From Opitutales bacterium (GTDB lineage Bacteria > Verrucomicrobiota > Verrucomicrobiia > Opitutales > Intestinicryptomonadaceae), in contig JAGBOM010000147.1 of assembly GCA_017633865.1 (NCBI GenBank), forward strand, positions 1 to 9,700: 9,700 nt of DNA, given 5' to 3'. The notes under the pieces were generated by a model, which saw only the letters and a program-made list of their open reading frames with translations, made no database searches and was not told the DNA's origin. Made by a program: the position numbers and the translations under genes. Within the stretch, counting starts at the first letter, position 1. The number at the start of each line of letters is the position of its first letter. This document shows, piece by piece, positions 1 to 6,168 of this stretch.

Positions 1-1656
1 AAAAACTGCGGGGTTTGGGAGGTGAAATACCCGAAGGAATTGTCGGGCAAGCGCAATGTTGATTCGCACCAGAAAATCGAATTTTACGAGCTTGCGGCGA
101 ACGCCGAAGTCCGCCCTCTCGAAAAATCAGCGCGGGGCGAGCACCTTGGCTTTTTCACGGAATTTGAAACCGCCGAAAAGGAAAAGGTTTTGATGAAGGC
201 CGGCGTTTCGTTTGTAAGCATGAAAAACGCGGAGGAAAACCTTAAAGGCGACATACCCGACTGGAACTTCGAGCGCGTCCGCAAAAAAGCCCGCAAGCTT
301 TGGGCTGACGCCGTTTCAAAAATGTCCGTAGAGGGCGCGACCGAAAAAGACAAAACGATTTTTTACACCGCCCTCTACCACGCGCTTATAGACCCGCGCC
401 TTGCAAGCGATAAAAACGGCCAATATATGGGCGCGGACGGGGAAATCCACACCGCCAAAGGCTTTAACTACCGCACGATTTTCAGCGGATGGGACGTTTT
501 TAGAAGCGAATTTCCGCTACTGACAATTATCCGCCCCGACGTCGTAAACGACGAGATAAACACGCTAATACAGCTTGCCGAGCTCTCGCCCGCAAACAAG
601 GGGTTCTTGCCGCGCTGGGAGATTATGAACTCCTACTCGCGCTGCATGCTCGGCGACCCCGCAATCTCCGTAATTTGCGACGCCTACGCAAAGGGCATCA
701 GAAATTTCGACGCCGAAAAGGCCTTTGAGTTCGCTAAAAACACGTCGCTAAAGCGCGACGGCAACAACTTTAATTTCCATAAATTCGGCTACTGCCCCGA
801 GCATGTTTCGCACACTCTTGAAATCGCCTACGGGGCGTGGTGCGTCGGCAGATTGGCGGAAATGCTCGGCAAAAATCCCGACGCGGAATTTTTCTACAAG
901 GCCTCAAAGAACTATAAGAACATTTACGACCCCGATGTAAAATGGTTCAGGGCAAAGAACGGCGACGGCTCGTGGAAAAAATTTTACAAAAAAGAAAACG
1001 GGGCGGAAGTCGAGCTTGCATTCGACAAGACAAGGCACAACCAAGGCTGCGTCGAAAGCAACAATTTCCAGCAGGGCTGGTTCGTGCCGCACGACATTGA
1101 GGGGCTCAAAAATCTGCTCGGCGAAGGCTATTTTTTAAGCGAGCTTGAAAGGTTTTTCGACAACACCCCCGAAGACTTCATGTGGAACGACTACTACAAC
1201 CACCCCAACGAGCCGAACCATCAGGCGCCCTTCATGTTCAACTACACCTCAAAGCCCTGCCTCACGCAAAAGTGGACGCGCAAGATTTGCGAAAAAGCCT
1301 ACGGCGACGGCGTCATGGGGCTTGTCGGCAACGACGACGTCGGCCAAACCTCCGCGTGGTACGTATTGGCCGCCTCGGGAATCCACCCCGTCTGCCCCGG
1401 CTCGACCCGCTACGAAATTACAAGCCCCGTTTTCGACAAAATCACGATTCGCACAGACCCCAAATTTTATTCCGGCAAAACGTTTGAAATCGTCGCCTAC
1501 AACAATTCAAAAAGCAACGTTTACATCCGCGCCGCAAAGCTGAACGGCGAGCCTCTTAACCGCCTTTTTATCGACCACTCCGAAATCGTAAAAGGCGGCA
1601 GGCTCGAGCTTTTTATGTCGGACACTCCGAACGAATCTTTGGGCGTTTTAAAATAG
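1..1656 (+). CDS. GH92 family alpha-mannosidase, 3' part (N-terminus outside window)
   Basis: Glycoside hydrolase family 92 enzymes are calcium-dependent exo-alpha-mannosidases that trim mannose from N-glycans and related glycans, usually exported to the periplasm or cell surface. The frame is open from base 1, so the gene begins upstream; the GTG at 22 is only the first possible start inside the window and is unlikely to be used. Counting from that GTG, family hallmarks are FYTALYH (about residue 114), GWDVFRSE (156-163), HPNEP (394-398, with Glu397 matching the expected catalytic acid), and GNDDVGQ (436-442, aspartates of the general-base/metal region), followed by the typical YPVCPGS-like stretch (HPVCPGS) and C-terminal beta-sandwich. 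About 550 residues are present against roughly 700-780 for the family, so some 200 N-terminal residues, including any signal peptide, are missing. No frameshift is seen. The family call is firm; linkage specificity cannot be read from the sequence. It converges with the next gene. Confidence 0.93.
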   Translation, partial: KNCGVWEVKYPKELSGKRNVDSHQKIEFYELAANAEVRPLEKSARGEHLGFFTEFETAEKEKVLMKAGVSFVSMKNAEENLKGDIPDWNFERVRKKARKLWADAVSKMSVEGATEKDKTIFYTALYHALIDPRLASDKNGQYMGADGEIHTAKGFNYRTIFSGWDVFRSEFPLLTIIRPDVVNDEINTLIQLAELSPANKGFLPRWEIMNSYSRCMLGDPAISVICDAYAKGIRNFDAEKAFEFAKNTSLKRDGNNFNFHKFGYCPEHVSHTLEIAYGAWCVGRLAEMLGKNPDAEFFYKASKNYKNIYDPDVKWFRAKNGDGSWKKFYKKENGAEVELAFDKTRHNQGCVESNNFQQGWFVPHDIEGLKNLLGEGYFLSELERFFDNTPEDFMWNDYYNHPNEPNHQAPFMFNYTSKPCLTQKWTRKICEKAYGDGVMGLVGNDDVGQTSAWYVLAASGIHPVCPGSTRYEITSPVFDKITIRTDPKFYSGKTFEIVAYNNSKSNVYIRAAKLNGEPLNRLFIDHSEIVKGGRLELFMSDTPNESLGVLK

Positions 1657-1699
1657 CGGGCAGGCGCATTAAACGGCAAACGCCCATTTGCGTCCGCAA

Positions 1700-1733
1700 A
1701 AAAACGGAGGCTATAAAAAACGCCTCCGTTTTT
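1700..1733. terminator. Hairpin terminator between convergent genes, probably bidirectional
   Basis: A perfect 12-bp inverted repeat (1700-1711 with 1722-1733, GC-rich core ACGGAGGC/GCCTCCGT) encloses a 10-nt A-rich loop. T-rich sequence follows on the plus strand, and a run of A before the left arm gives a U tract on the minus transcript. It lies 44 nt after the GH92 stop and about 75 nt beyond the stop of the convergent hexapeptide gene, so it can end both transcripts. Confidence 0.88.
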
Positions 1734-1806
1734 ATTTTTTACGCAATGCCCCGCGCGCGAAAAAATCTAAAACCGCAAAAGCCGCGCCTAAAAAAATTTT
1801 TTTCGA

Positions 1807-2508
1807 TTAGGACTTTTTAAATTTCGGCGGGCGCGGAACCCTTCGGATTTGCGGGCGCTCCGCCGCGATTGTATCCTCCTCCAAAAGCCCGTTAAACGCC
1901 ATGCATGGCATAACGGCGGATCGCTTCATAAGGATTGTCCCGGGCTGGAGGACGCTGTTGCAGCCGCACTCGGCGTACTCGCCGAAGAGCGCGCCTATTT
2001 TGCGCATTCCCGTATCCGCCAAACCCTCGGGGGTTTTTACGGAAATCGGGGCGTTGTCGAGGCGAAGGTTGGCGCAGATTACGCCCGCGCCCGTGTGGGC
2101 TCCCGTGCCCAGAATGGAGTCGCCGATATAGTTGTAGTGCGGGGTCTGGACATTGTCCATTAGAATGCAGTTTTTGTACTCGCAGGAATTGCCCACAACG
2201 CAGTTTTCGCCGATAATCACGCATCCGCGTATAAACGCGCCCGGGCGAACCTCGGTGCCCGCGCCTATCCAGGCGGGGCCGCTGATTGAGGCGAAGGCGG
2301 GCAGTTTAACGCTCGGGTGGATATAGACCTTCCCCTCCACAAACACGCCGCTTGGAATGTCTTTTTTCGTTTCAAACCCCGAAAAATCGACGCTTTCAAG
2401 CGCTGTTTTTATGTTTTTAAGCCAAAGCCAGGGCTCGGCGTTTTCGTCGAAAAATTCCCCAAAAATTTTCAGCGATTCGGGCAGGTCGAACAATGTTTTA
2501 GCGTTCAT
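1807..2508 (-). CDS. GlmU-like left-handed beta-helix (hexapeptide) sugar-nucleotide acyltransferase, stand-alone
   Basis: This 233-residue protein is a left-handed parallel beta-helix protein related to the acetyltransferase half of GlmU and of sugar-nucleotide transferases. Residues 60-150 contain hexapeptide repeats such as VYIHPS, AWIGAGTEVRPGAFI and CVIIGENCVVGNS. The stretch PHYNYIGDS (123-131) matches the GlmU segment that carries its catalytic histidine (GHLTYLGD in E. coli), so His124 is the candidate active-site base. GAGVICANLRLD (140-151) matches the GlmU GAGTITCNY region that contacts the substrate. The N-terminal 55 residues are mostly helical and there is no nucleotidyltransferase (Rossmann) domain, unlike full GlmU at about 450 residues. 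The C-terminal tail is proline- and lysine/arginine-rich. The likely role is O- or N-acylation of a sugar nucleotide or sugar; the substrate is unknown. The ATG start has no Shine-Dalgarno but an A-rich leader. It stands alone between two terminators. Confidence 0.8.
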   Translation of the reverse strand: MNAKTLFDLPESLKIFGEFFDENAEPWLWLKNIKTALESVDFSGFETKKDIPSGVFVEGKVYIHPSVKLPAFASISGPAWIGAGTEVRPGAFIRGCVIIGENCVVGNSCEYKNCILMDNVQTPHYNYIGDSILGTGAHTGAGVICANLRLDNAPISVKTPEGLADTGMRKIGALFGEYAECGCNSVLQPGTILMKRSAVMPCMAFNGLLEEDTIAAERPQIRRVPRPPKFKKS

Positions 2509-2531
2509 ATTTTTTTGTAAAGTTATCTTCG

Positions 2532-2559
2532 ATTGTCTTTATTTGGAAAAATTTTTCAA
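2532..2559 (-). promoter_or_regulatory. Candidate promoter for the hexapeptide gene
   Basis: On the minus strand, TTGAAA (2559-2554) is followed after 16 nt by GACAAT (2537-2532), giving 5/6 and 4/6 matches to the housekeeping consensus. It lies between the tsf terminator and the ATG at 2508, exactly where an independent promoter is needed. The predicted leader is about 17 nt and has no Shine-Dalgarno. This is consensus matching only. Confidence 0.42.
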
Positions 2560-2571
2560 CACTTTACGCGC

Positions 2572-2605
2572 AAAAAAAAGGCGCGAAAATTCGCGCCTTT
2601 TTTTT
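2572..2605 (-). terminator. Rho-independent terminator of rpsB-tsf
   Basis: A 15-bp perfect palindrome (2572-2586 with 2591-2605) has eight A:T pairs at the base and a GGCGCGA/TCGCGCC core with a 4-nt loop. It starts 15 nt beyond the tsf stop codon. The A8 and T8 flanks make it a good terminator on either strand, but only the minus strand has a gene ending here. Confidence 0.93.
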
Positions 2606-2620
2606 ATGCCGCCCAAAATC

Positions 2621-3214
2621 TTAGCCAATCTGGTAGCGGGTGAAGCGCTTGATTTCAAGCTTTTCGCCGATAGTGGCAATCTTTTGGGTGAGGACTTCCT
2701 TGACGGTGTGCTTGTCGTCCTTGACAAAGGGCTGTTCAAGAAGGCAGACCGAGGCGTAGTATTTTTCGATTTTGCCCTCGACGATTTTAGCCTTGATGTT
2801 GTCGGGCTTCTTGTCGTTTGCAAGCTGCGCCATGGCGATTTCGCGCTCCTTTTCGACGAGCTCCGCGGGAACCTCCTCGCGCGAGACGCAAATCGGGGAA
2901 AGCGCGGCTATGTGCATGCAAACGTCCTTGACGAACGCCTGAAAATCCGCGTTCTTCGCGACGAAGTCGGACTCGCAGGCCACTTCTATTAGAACGCCGA
3001 CTTTGTTGTTTGAGTGTATGTACGCGGAAACCAAGCCCTGCGAGGCGGTTCTGCCGGCCTTCTTGTCGGCGATGGCAGCCCCTCTTTTGCGGAGGAGCTC
3101 GACGGCTTTTTCGGCGTCGCCCTGCGCTTCGACAAGGGCTTTTTTGCAGTCCATCATGCCCGCGCCCGTGCGGACGCGGAGGTCGTTCACCATTTTTGCG
3201 GTAACTTCTGCCAT
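2621..3214 (-). CDS. tsf: Elongation factor Ts
   Basis: EF-Ts is the guanine-nucleotide exchange factor that releases GDP from EF-Tu during translation. The N-terminal UBA-like domain carries the family signature LRVRTGAGMMDCKKAL (residues 12-27). The core contact motif reads ESDFVAKN (81-88), where Asp83 and Phe84 match the E. coli Asp80-Phe81 pair that displaces Mg2+ in EF-Tu. At 197 residues it is the short form with a reduced core, as in Thermus and many other phyla, compared with 283 in E. coli. The C-terminal helix retains basic and aromatic residues. The ATG at 3214 is preceded by GAAAGGA, 8 nt upstream, a good Shine-Dalgarno. It follows rpsB by 17 nt and is certainly in the same operon, ending at the terminator just downstream. 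Identification is secure. Confidence 0.98.
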   Translation of the reverse strand: MAEVTAKMVNDLRVRTGAGMMDCKKALVEAQGDAEKAVELLRKRGAAIADKKAGRTASQGLVSAYIHSNNKVGVLIEVACESDFVAKNADFQAFVKDVCMHIAALSPICVSREEVPAELVEKEREIAMAQLANDKKPDNIKAKIVEGKIEKYYASVCLLEQPFVKDDKHTVKEVLTQKIATIGEKLEIKRFTRYQIG

Positions 3215-3231
3215 TTTAAAAATCCTTTCAA

Positions 3232-4014
3232 TTATTCTTCGACCTTGATGTCGTCGGCGATTTTAACCTCGGGCTGAACCGCCGCCTTGGAAACGGAGCG
3301 GGTTATAACCTGCGGATTCTTGGCCTGCACAACCCTGCGCGACAAGCCCGCCTGAACGGCCTCAACCAAAACGTCGGTAATGAGGCGGATGCTCTTTACG
3401 GCGTCGTCGTTGCCGGGGATGGGGTAGTCCACCAAAGTCGGGTCTGAATTAGTGTCGACCAACGCGACTACGGGTATGCCGAGCTTGCGGCATTCGGCGA
3501 CGGCGATTTCCTCGGTCTTGACGTCGACCACAAAAGCCACGCCGGGGAGCTTTGAAATGTCTTTAATGCCCTCAAAATTGCGGTTCATGCGGGTCATTTC
3601 GCGGCGGATTGCGGCGGCTTCCTTTGCGTAGAGCTTGTCCATTTCTCCGCTGTTTTCCATTTCGAGGAAGCGGTGGTATTTTTTGAGGCTCGTAAGGATT
3701 GTTTCAAAATTCGTGAATGTGCCGCCGAGCCAGCGGTTTACGCAATAGGGCATATTGCACATCGAGGCCGCCTCGCGGAGGATTTCCTGCGCCTGGCGCT
3801 TTGTCCCGATAAAGATGATGTCTTTGCCGGAGGCTACGATATCCTCCACTACTTTGACGGACTTTTCGAGCTGCTCGTAGGTCTTTTCGAGGTTGATTAT
3901 GGATACGCCCGAACGGTGGTCGTAAACATAGGGCTTGGAACGGGGGTTCCAGCGGCGTGTTTGGTGTCCAAAATGGACGCCCGCGTCCATCAAGTCTTTT
4001 ACTGTGATATTCAT
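3232..4014 (-). CDS. rpsB: 30S ribosomal protein uS2
   Basis: Protein uS2 is a structural component of the small ribosomal subunit that helps recruit bS1 and join head to body. All family signatures are present: AGVHFGHQTRRWNP (11-24), GTKRQAQ (70-76), RWLGGTFTNF (94-103), PVVALVDTNSDP (181-192) and IPGNDDA (199-205). The length of 260 residues is normal, with a short charged tail after residue 230. The ATG at 4014 is chosen because GGAG sits 5 nt upstream and the N-terminal MNITVKDL aligns with the family start. It is the first gene of the widespread rpsB-tsf operon. The leader carries a small GNRA-capped hairpin right before the ribosome binding site (listed separately), which may be regulatory. 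Identification is secure. Confidence 0.98.
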   Translation of the reverse strand: MNITVKDLMDAGVHFGHQTRRWNPRSKPYVYDHRSGVSIINLEKTYEQLEKSVKVVEDIVASGKDIIFIGTKRQAQEILREAASMCNMPYCVNRWLGGTFTNFETILTSLKKYHRFLEMENSGEMDKLYAKEAAAIRREMTRMNRNFEGIKDISKLPGVAFVVDVKTEEIAVAECRKLGIPVVALVDTNSDPTLVDYPIPGNDDAVKSIRLITDVLVEAVQAGLSRRVVQAKNPQVITRSVSKAAVQPEVKIADDIKVEE

Positions 4015-4019
4015 ATTTG

Positions 4020-4040
4020 CTCCGTATTCCCTTGCGGGAA
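4020..4040 (-). promoter_or_regulatory. rpsB leader: GCAA-tetraloop hairpin plus Shine-Dalgarno
   Basis: On the minus strand UUCCC-GCAA-GGGAA (4040-4027) forms a 5-bp stem capped by a GNRA tetraloop, and the GGAG ribosome binding site (4023-4020) follows 3 nt later. Position and shape resemble a ribosomal-protein leader site, but five base pairs can arise by chance. The remaining leader up to 4179 is A/T-rich and showed no convincing promoter to me. Confidence 0.35.
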
Positions 4041-4179
4041 CCTGGGATAACTTTCTATTTTTGGTTGTTTATTTTGTTGTTTTGATGGCGGAAAGCTTTT
4101 GCCTTCGCGCCGTAAAAGCAATAATGAACGCAAAAAACGCCGCGCCTTGCAAGTATTTTTTTTGCGAAAAAGCGTTTTT

Positions 4180-4398
4180 TTATTTGGCGGAAAAATAATA
4201 GTACGCCAATGCCGCGGCGAAAATTATCGACAAAACCGCGTTTTGCATGCGGGATTTTCTTAGCCTATGCCGAAAATCCCTGACGCCGAGGTCTATTGTC
4301 GCGCGGTATTTATACCAAAGCTCCTCTTTCGGAGTAAGAAGCGACTTAACAAGCCTAAAGAAGAAAAATACAAATAATGCAAGAAAAACTATATCCAT
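4180..4398 (-). CDS. Small hypothetical membrane protein (two predicted helices)
   Basis: I do not recognise this 72-residue protein. Residues about 2-21 form one hydrophobic helix rich in phenylalanine and leucine, and residues about 52-70 form a second, alanine- and tyrosine-rich one. The central 30 residues are strongly basic (YKYRATIDLGVRDFRHRLRKSR lies around 29-50), which by the positive-inside rule would be cytoplasmic, placing both ends outside. A GGGGGA stretch lies about 11 nt before the ATG, a little far for a Shine-Dalgarno. It reads in the same direction as rpsB, 165 nt upstream of it, with no clear terminator between, so read-through into rpsB-tsf is possible. The hydrophobic-basic-hydrophobic pattern in AT-richer sequence argues for a real gene, but this could still be a chance frame. 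Confidence 0.55.
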   Translation of the reverse strand: MDIVFLALFVFFFFRLVKSLLTPKEELWYKYRATIDLGVRDFRHRLRKSRMQNAVLSIIFAAALAYYYFSAK

Positions 4399-4507
4399 TA
4401 TAAAGAATGTCCCCCATCAAAAAATTAAAACTCTTTATCTTAGATTTCTGTTTTAGAGTAGTTAAGCATAAAATAATAGCATAAGTCAAAACTTTTTAAT
4501 AATAAAA
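4399..4507 (-). promoter_or_regulatory. AT-rich upstream region with weak promoter candidate
   Basis: This stretch between the MBL-gene terminator and the small membrane protein is clearly more AT-rich than its surroundings. On the minus strand TTGACT (4489-4484) is followed after 17 nt by CTTAAC (4466-4461); the first hexamer is good and the second poor. A TATTAT lies close behind the first hexamer but without a matching -35. It is the likely promoter region of the small gene; the exact site is uncertain. Confidence 0.3.
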
Positions 4508-4531
4508 CCCGAAAAAAATGTATTTTTCGGG
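4508..4531 (-). terminator. Rho-independent terminator of the MBL-fold gene
   Basis: A 9-bp perfect inverted repeat CCCGAAAAA/TTTTTCGGG (4508-4516 with 4523-4531) has a 6-nt loop and, on the minus strand, is followed by TTTTATTATT. It lies about 90 nt past the stop of the MBL-fold gene. Confidence 0.75.
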
Positions 4532-4548
4532 CGGGCAACAATTTGCGG

Positions 4549-4588
4549 CGCGGCGAAAAATCACCCACGCAGATTTCGCCGCGGGTGA
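4549..4588. repeat. Overlapping inverted repeats (alternative hairpins) after the MBL-fold gene
   Basis: A 10-bp inverted repeat CGCGGCGAAA/TTTCGCCGCG (4549-4558 with 4574-4583) encloses a TCACCC (4561-4566) that can instead pair with GGGTGA (4583-4588) just outside it. The two stems share position 4583 and interlock, so the RNA can probably form only one at a time. It lies in the 3' untranslated stretch of the MBL-fold transcript, ahead of its terminator. Confidence 0.5.
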
Positions 4589-4621
4589 AGTAGACGGAAA
4601 ATCGCGGCCCTGAACGAAAAA

Positions 4622-5980
4622 TCACAGCCGAATGGGCTCGCTGTCTTGCGCGATTACCACTCCTATATGCGGGGCGACGTCCATAAGCTCGTCCATAAAC
4701 CAGTTTCTGGACTCCTCCTCGCCGTGGGTCAGAACCACTACGCGCGGGTCGCAGCGCAAGGCGAAATTTAGAAGCTCGTCTCTGTCTGCGTGCGAGGAAA
4801 GGTCGAACTTGTCGATTTTGCAGTTCACCTTCGCGATGTAGTTTAGGTTTTGGAACACGAAGGTGGTGTCGCCCTTGGCCTTTTTAAGAAGCCTGCCGCC
4901 GGGGGTGTCGGGGTCGCAATAGCCGACGAAGAATATTGCGTTGCCCTGGTGCTCCATTAGCGCGCTCGCCGCGGCGTAGCTCGGGGTGTTTTCAAGCATC
5001 ATGCCGCTGCCGAAAATGTATATGCCCTTGCGCTCAAAATCCTGCGCGGGCGTGATTTTGTCGCGAAAAGGCGTTATGAGCTCGTACGCGGTTTTGTCAA
5101 AGCTCACCCCCGCCGACTTGCGCGCCTGCCTGAGCATGTATTCCGAAAGGTCTATGCCCAAGCCCGCCGCGTAAACGGGGAATTCCGAGGGTATCAAGCC
5201 GCTTGCCCTGCCCTTTTTTACAAGCTGCAAAATTTCCTGCATCCTGCCGAGGGCGAAAGCCGGCACAAGCACGCTGCCGCCGTCCTTCAAGACCTCCGCC
5301 ACGCTTTCGATAAACCTTTCGCACTCGCTCTCGTATGAATTTTCCGCGGCGCGCGCCGAAAGGCCGCGGGTGGTCTCCATAATCAGAACGTCGCACTTTT
5401 CGGCGGGGATTTCCGCGCCCTTTATGAGCTGGGAATTTCTAAACGAAATGTCGCCCGTATAAAGCAGGGACTCTTTCGCCGTCTTTACCGAAACAGCCGA
5501 AGCACCCGGAATGTGCCCGCCGCGGTGGAAGCATATTTCGATTTTTTTGTTTTCGACCTCGAACGCCCGCGGCCTCGACATCGCAAAAGGCAAAATCCTC
5601 GGCCTCAGCGCGTCGATTTGCTCGAACGAGTAAAGCGGATACTCCTTTATGCCAAACTCCTCGCGCTGGCGGGCCATTACGTTCCTGGAGTTGCGCAGCA
5701 TTCTAAGCGCCAAATCCGCGGTGACCTCGCCCGCCAAAATGTGCGCGAAATTCTGCCGCGCCGCCAAAATCGGCAGAGAGCCGACATGGTCCAAGTGGGC
5801 GTGGCTAAGCGCGATAAAATCGAGAGTGTCGTCCTCAATCGCGGACAGATTCGGCAAACCCTCGAACCCGAGCTTTTTCGGGTGCATTCCGCAGTCGAGC
5901 AAAAGGCGAATGCCGTCCATTTCAATTAAATGGGCGCTCGCGCCGACGTCTATTGCCGTATTTAAATCCCGATAAACCAC
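4622..5980 (-). CDS. MBL-fold / beta-CASP RNA hydrolase-like protein
   Basis: This is a metallo-beta-lactamase-fold protein of the beta-CASP (CPSF73/RNA-specificity exonuclease) class, predicted to cleave or trim RNA in the cytoplasm with two zinc ions. Numbered from the GTG at 5980 (452 residues), it shows LLDCGMHP (early strand motif), SHAHLDH (His60, His62, Asp64, His65), GGHIPGA (His156), TGD (Asp177), beta-CASP motif A in METTRG (Glu202), SSHAD (His397) and LTHGEE (His419). All metal-site residues are present, so it should be active. The open frame extends to 6124, but that extra part runs through the groEL terminator and reads like noncoding sequence, whereas homologous N-termini begin near DLN. 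GTG at 5980 is therefore preferred, though it lacks a Shine-Dalgarno. Function as an RNase is inferred from class; the precise substrate is unknown. It is a single-gene unit with its own terminator. Confidence 0.88.
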   Translation of the reverse strand: MVYRDLNTAIDVGASAHLIEMDGIRLLLDCGMHPKKLGFEGLPNLSAIEDDTLDFIALSHAHLDHVGSLPILAARQNFAHILAGEVTADLALRMLRNSRNVMARQREEFGIKEYPLYSFEQIDALRPRILPFAMSRPRAFEVENKKIEICFHRGGHIPGASAVSVKTAKESLLYTGDISFRNSQLIKGAEIPAEKCDVLIMETTRGLSARAAENSYESECERFIESVAEVLKDGGSVLVPAFALGRMQEILQLVKKGRASGLIPSEFPVYAAGLGIDLSEYMLRQARKSAGVSFDKTAYELITPFRDKITPAQDFERKGIYIFGSGMMLENTPSYAAASALMEHQGNAIFFVGYCDPDTPGGRLLKKAKGDTTFVFQNLNYIAKVNCKIDKFDLSSHADRDELLNFALRCDPRVVVLTHGEEESRNWFMDELMDVAPHIGVVIAQDSEPIRL

Positions 5981-5986
5981 GATTAT

Positions 5987-6018
5987 TTTATATTGCCGCC
6001 TTTCGCCGAAAATGTCAA
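5987..6018 (-). promoter_or_regulatory. Candidate promoter for the MBL-fold gene
   Basis: On the minus strand a perfect TTGACA (6018-6013) is followed after 20 nt by TATAAA (5992-5987). Both hexamers are strong, but the spacing is about 3 nt longer than ideal. Transcription would start at or very near the GTG at 5980, suggesting a leaderless or nearly leaderless message. Directly upstream of TTGACA lies a GGGCGC/GCGCCC inverted repeat (6019-6031) that could be an operator or chance in GC-rich DNA. Confidence 0.4.
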
Positions 6019-6106
6019 GGGCGCAGCGCCCCGCGCCAAAATGCCGCCAGCCCCGGGCAAAAAAAACGGCGCAAAATTTCGCAAAAAATCCGCGGGGAAA
6101 GCGGAC

Positions 6107-6135
6107 AAAAAAAGCGGGCGGCATTTGCCGCCCGC
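6107..6135 (-). terminator. Rho-independent terminator of groES-groEL
   Basis: GCGGGCGGC (6114-6122) and GCCGCCCGC (6127-6135) form a 9-bp all-GC stem with a 4-nt loop, followed on the minus strand by seven T (6113-6107). It starts about 33 nt past the groEL stop. It is the strongest classical terminator in the window and separates the chaperone operon from the MBL-fold gene. Confidence 0.93.
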
Positions 6136-6168
6136 GAAATTTTTACACTTTTTTTAGCGCGAGTGGAA

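Noticed and set aside
4155..4182. A/T runs around GCG after the small membrane gene as a possible terminator
   Set aside because: The GCG triplets are direct, not inverted, repeats; only weak A:T pairing is possible, so no terminator is claimed.
4440..4625. 61-residue minus-strand frame overlapping the end of the MBL-fold gene
   Set aside because: It runs through a terminator hairpin and interlocking inverted repeats, has no ribosome binding site and no recognisable protein features.
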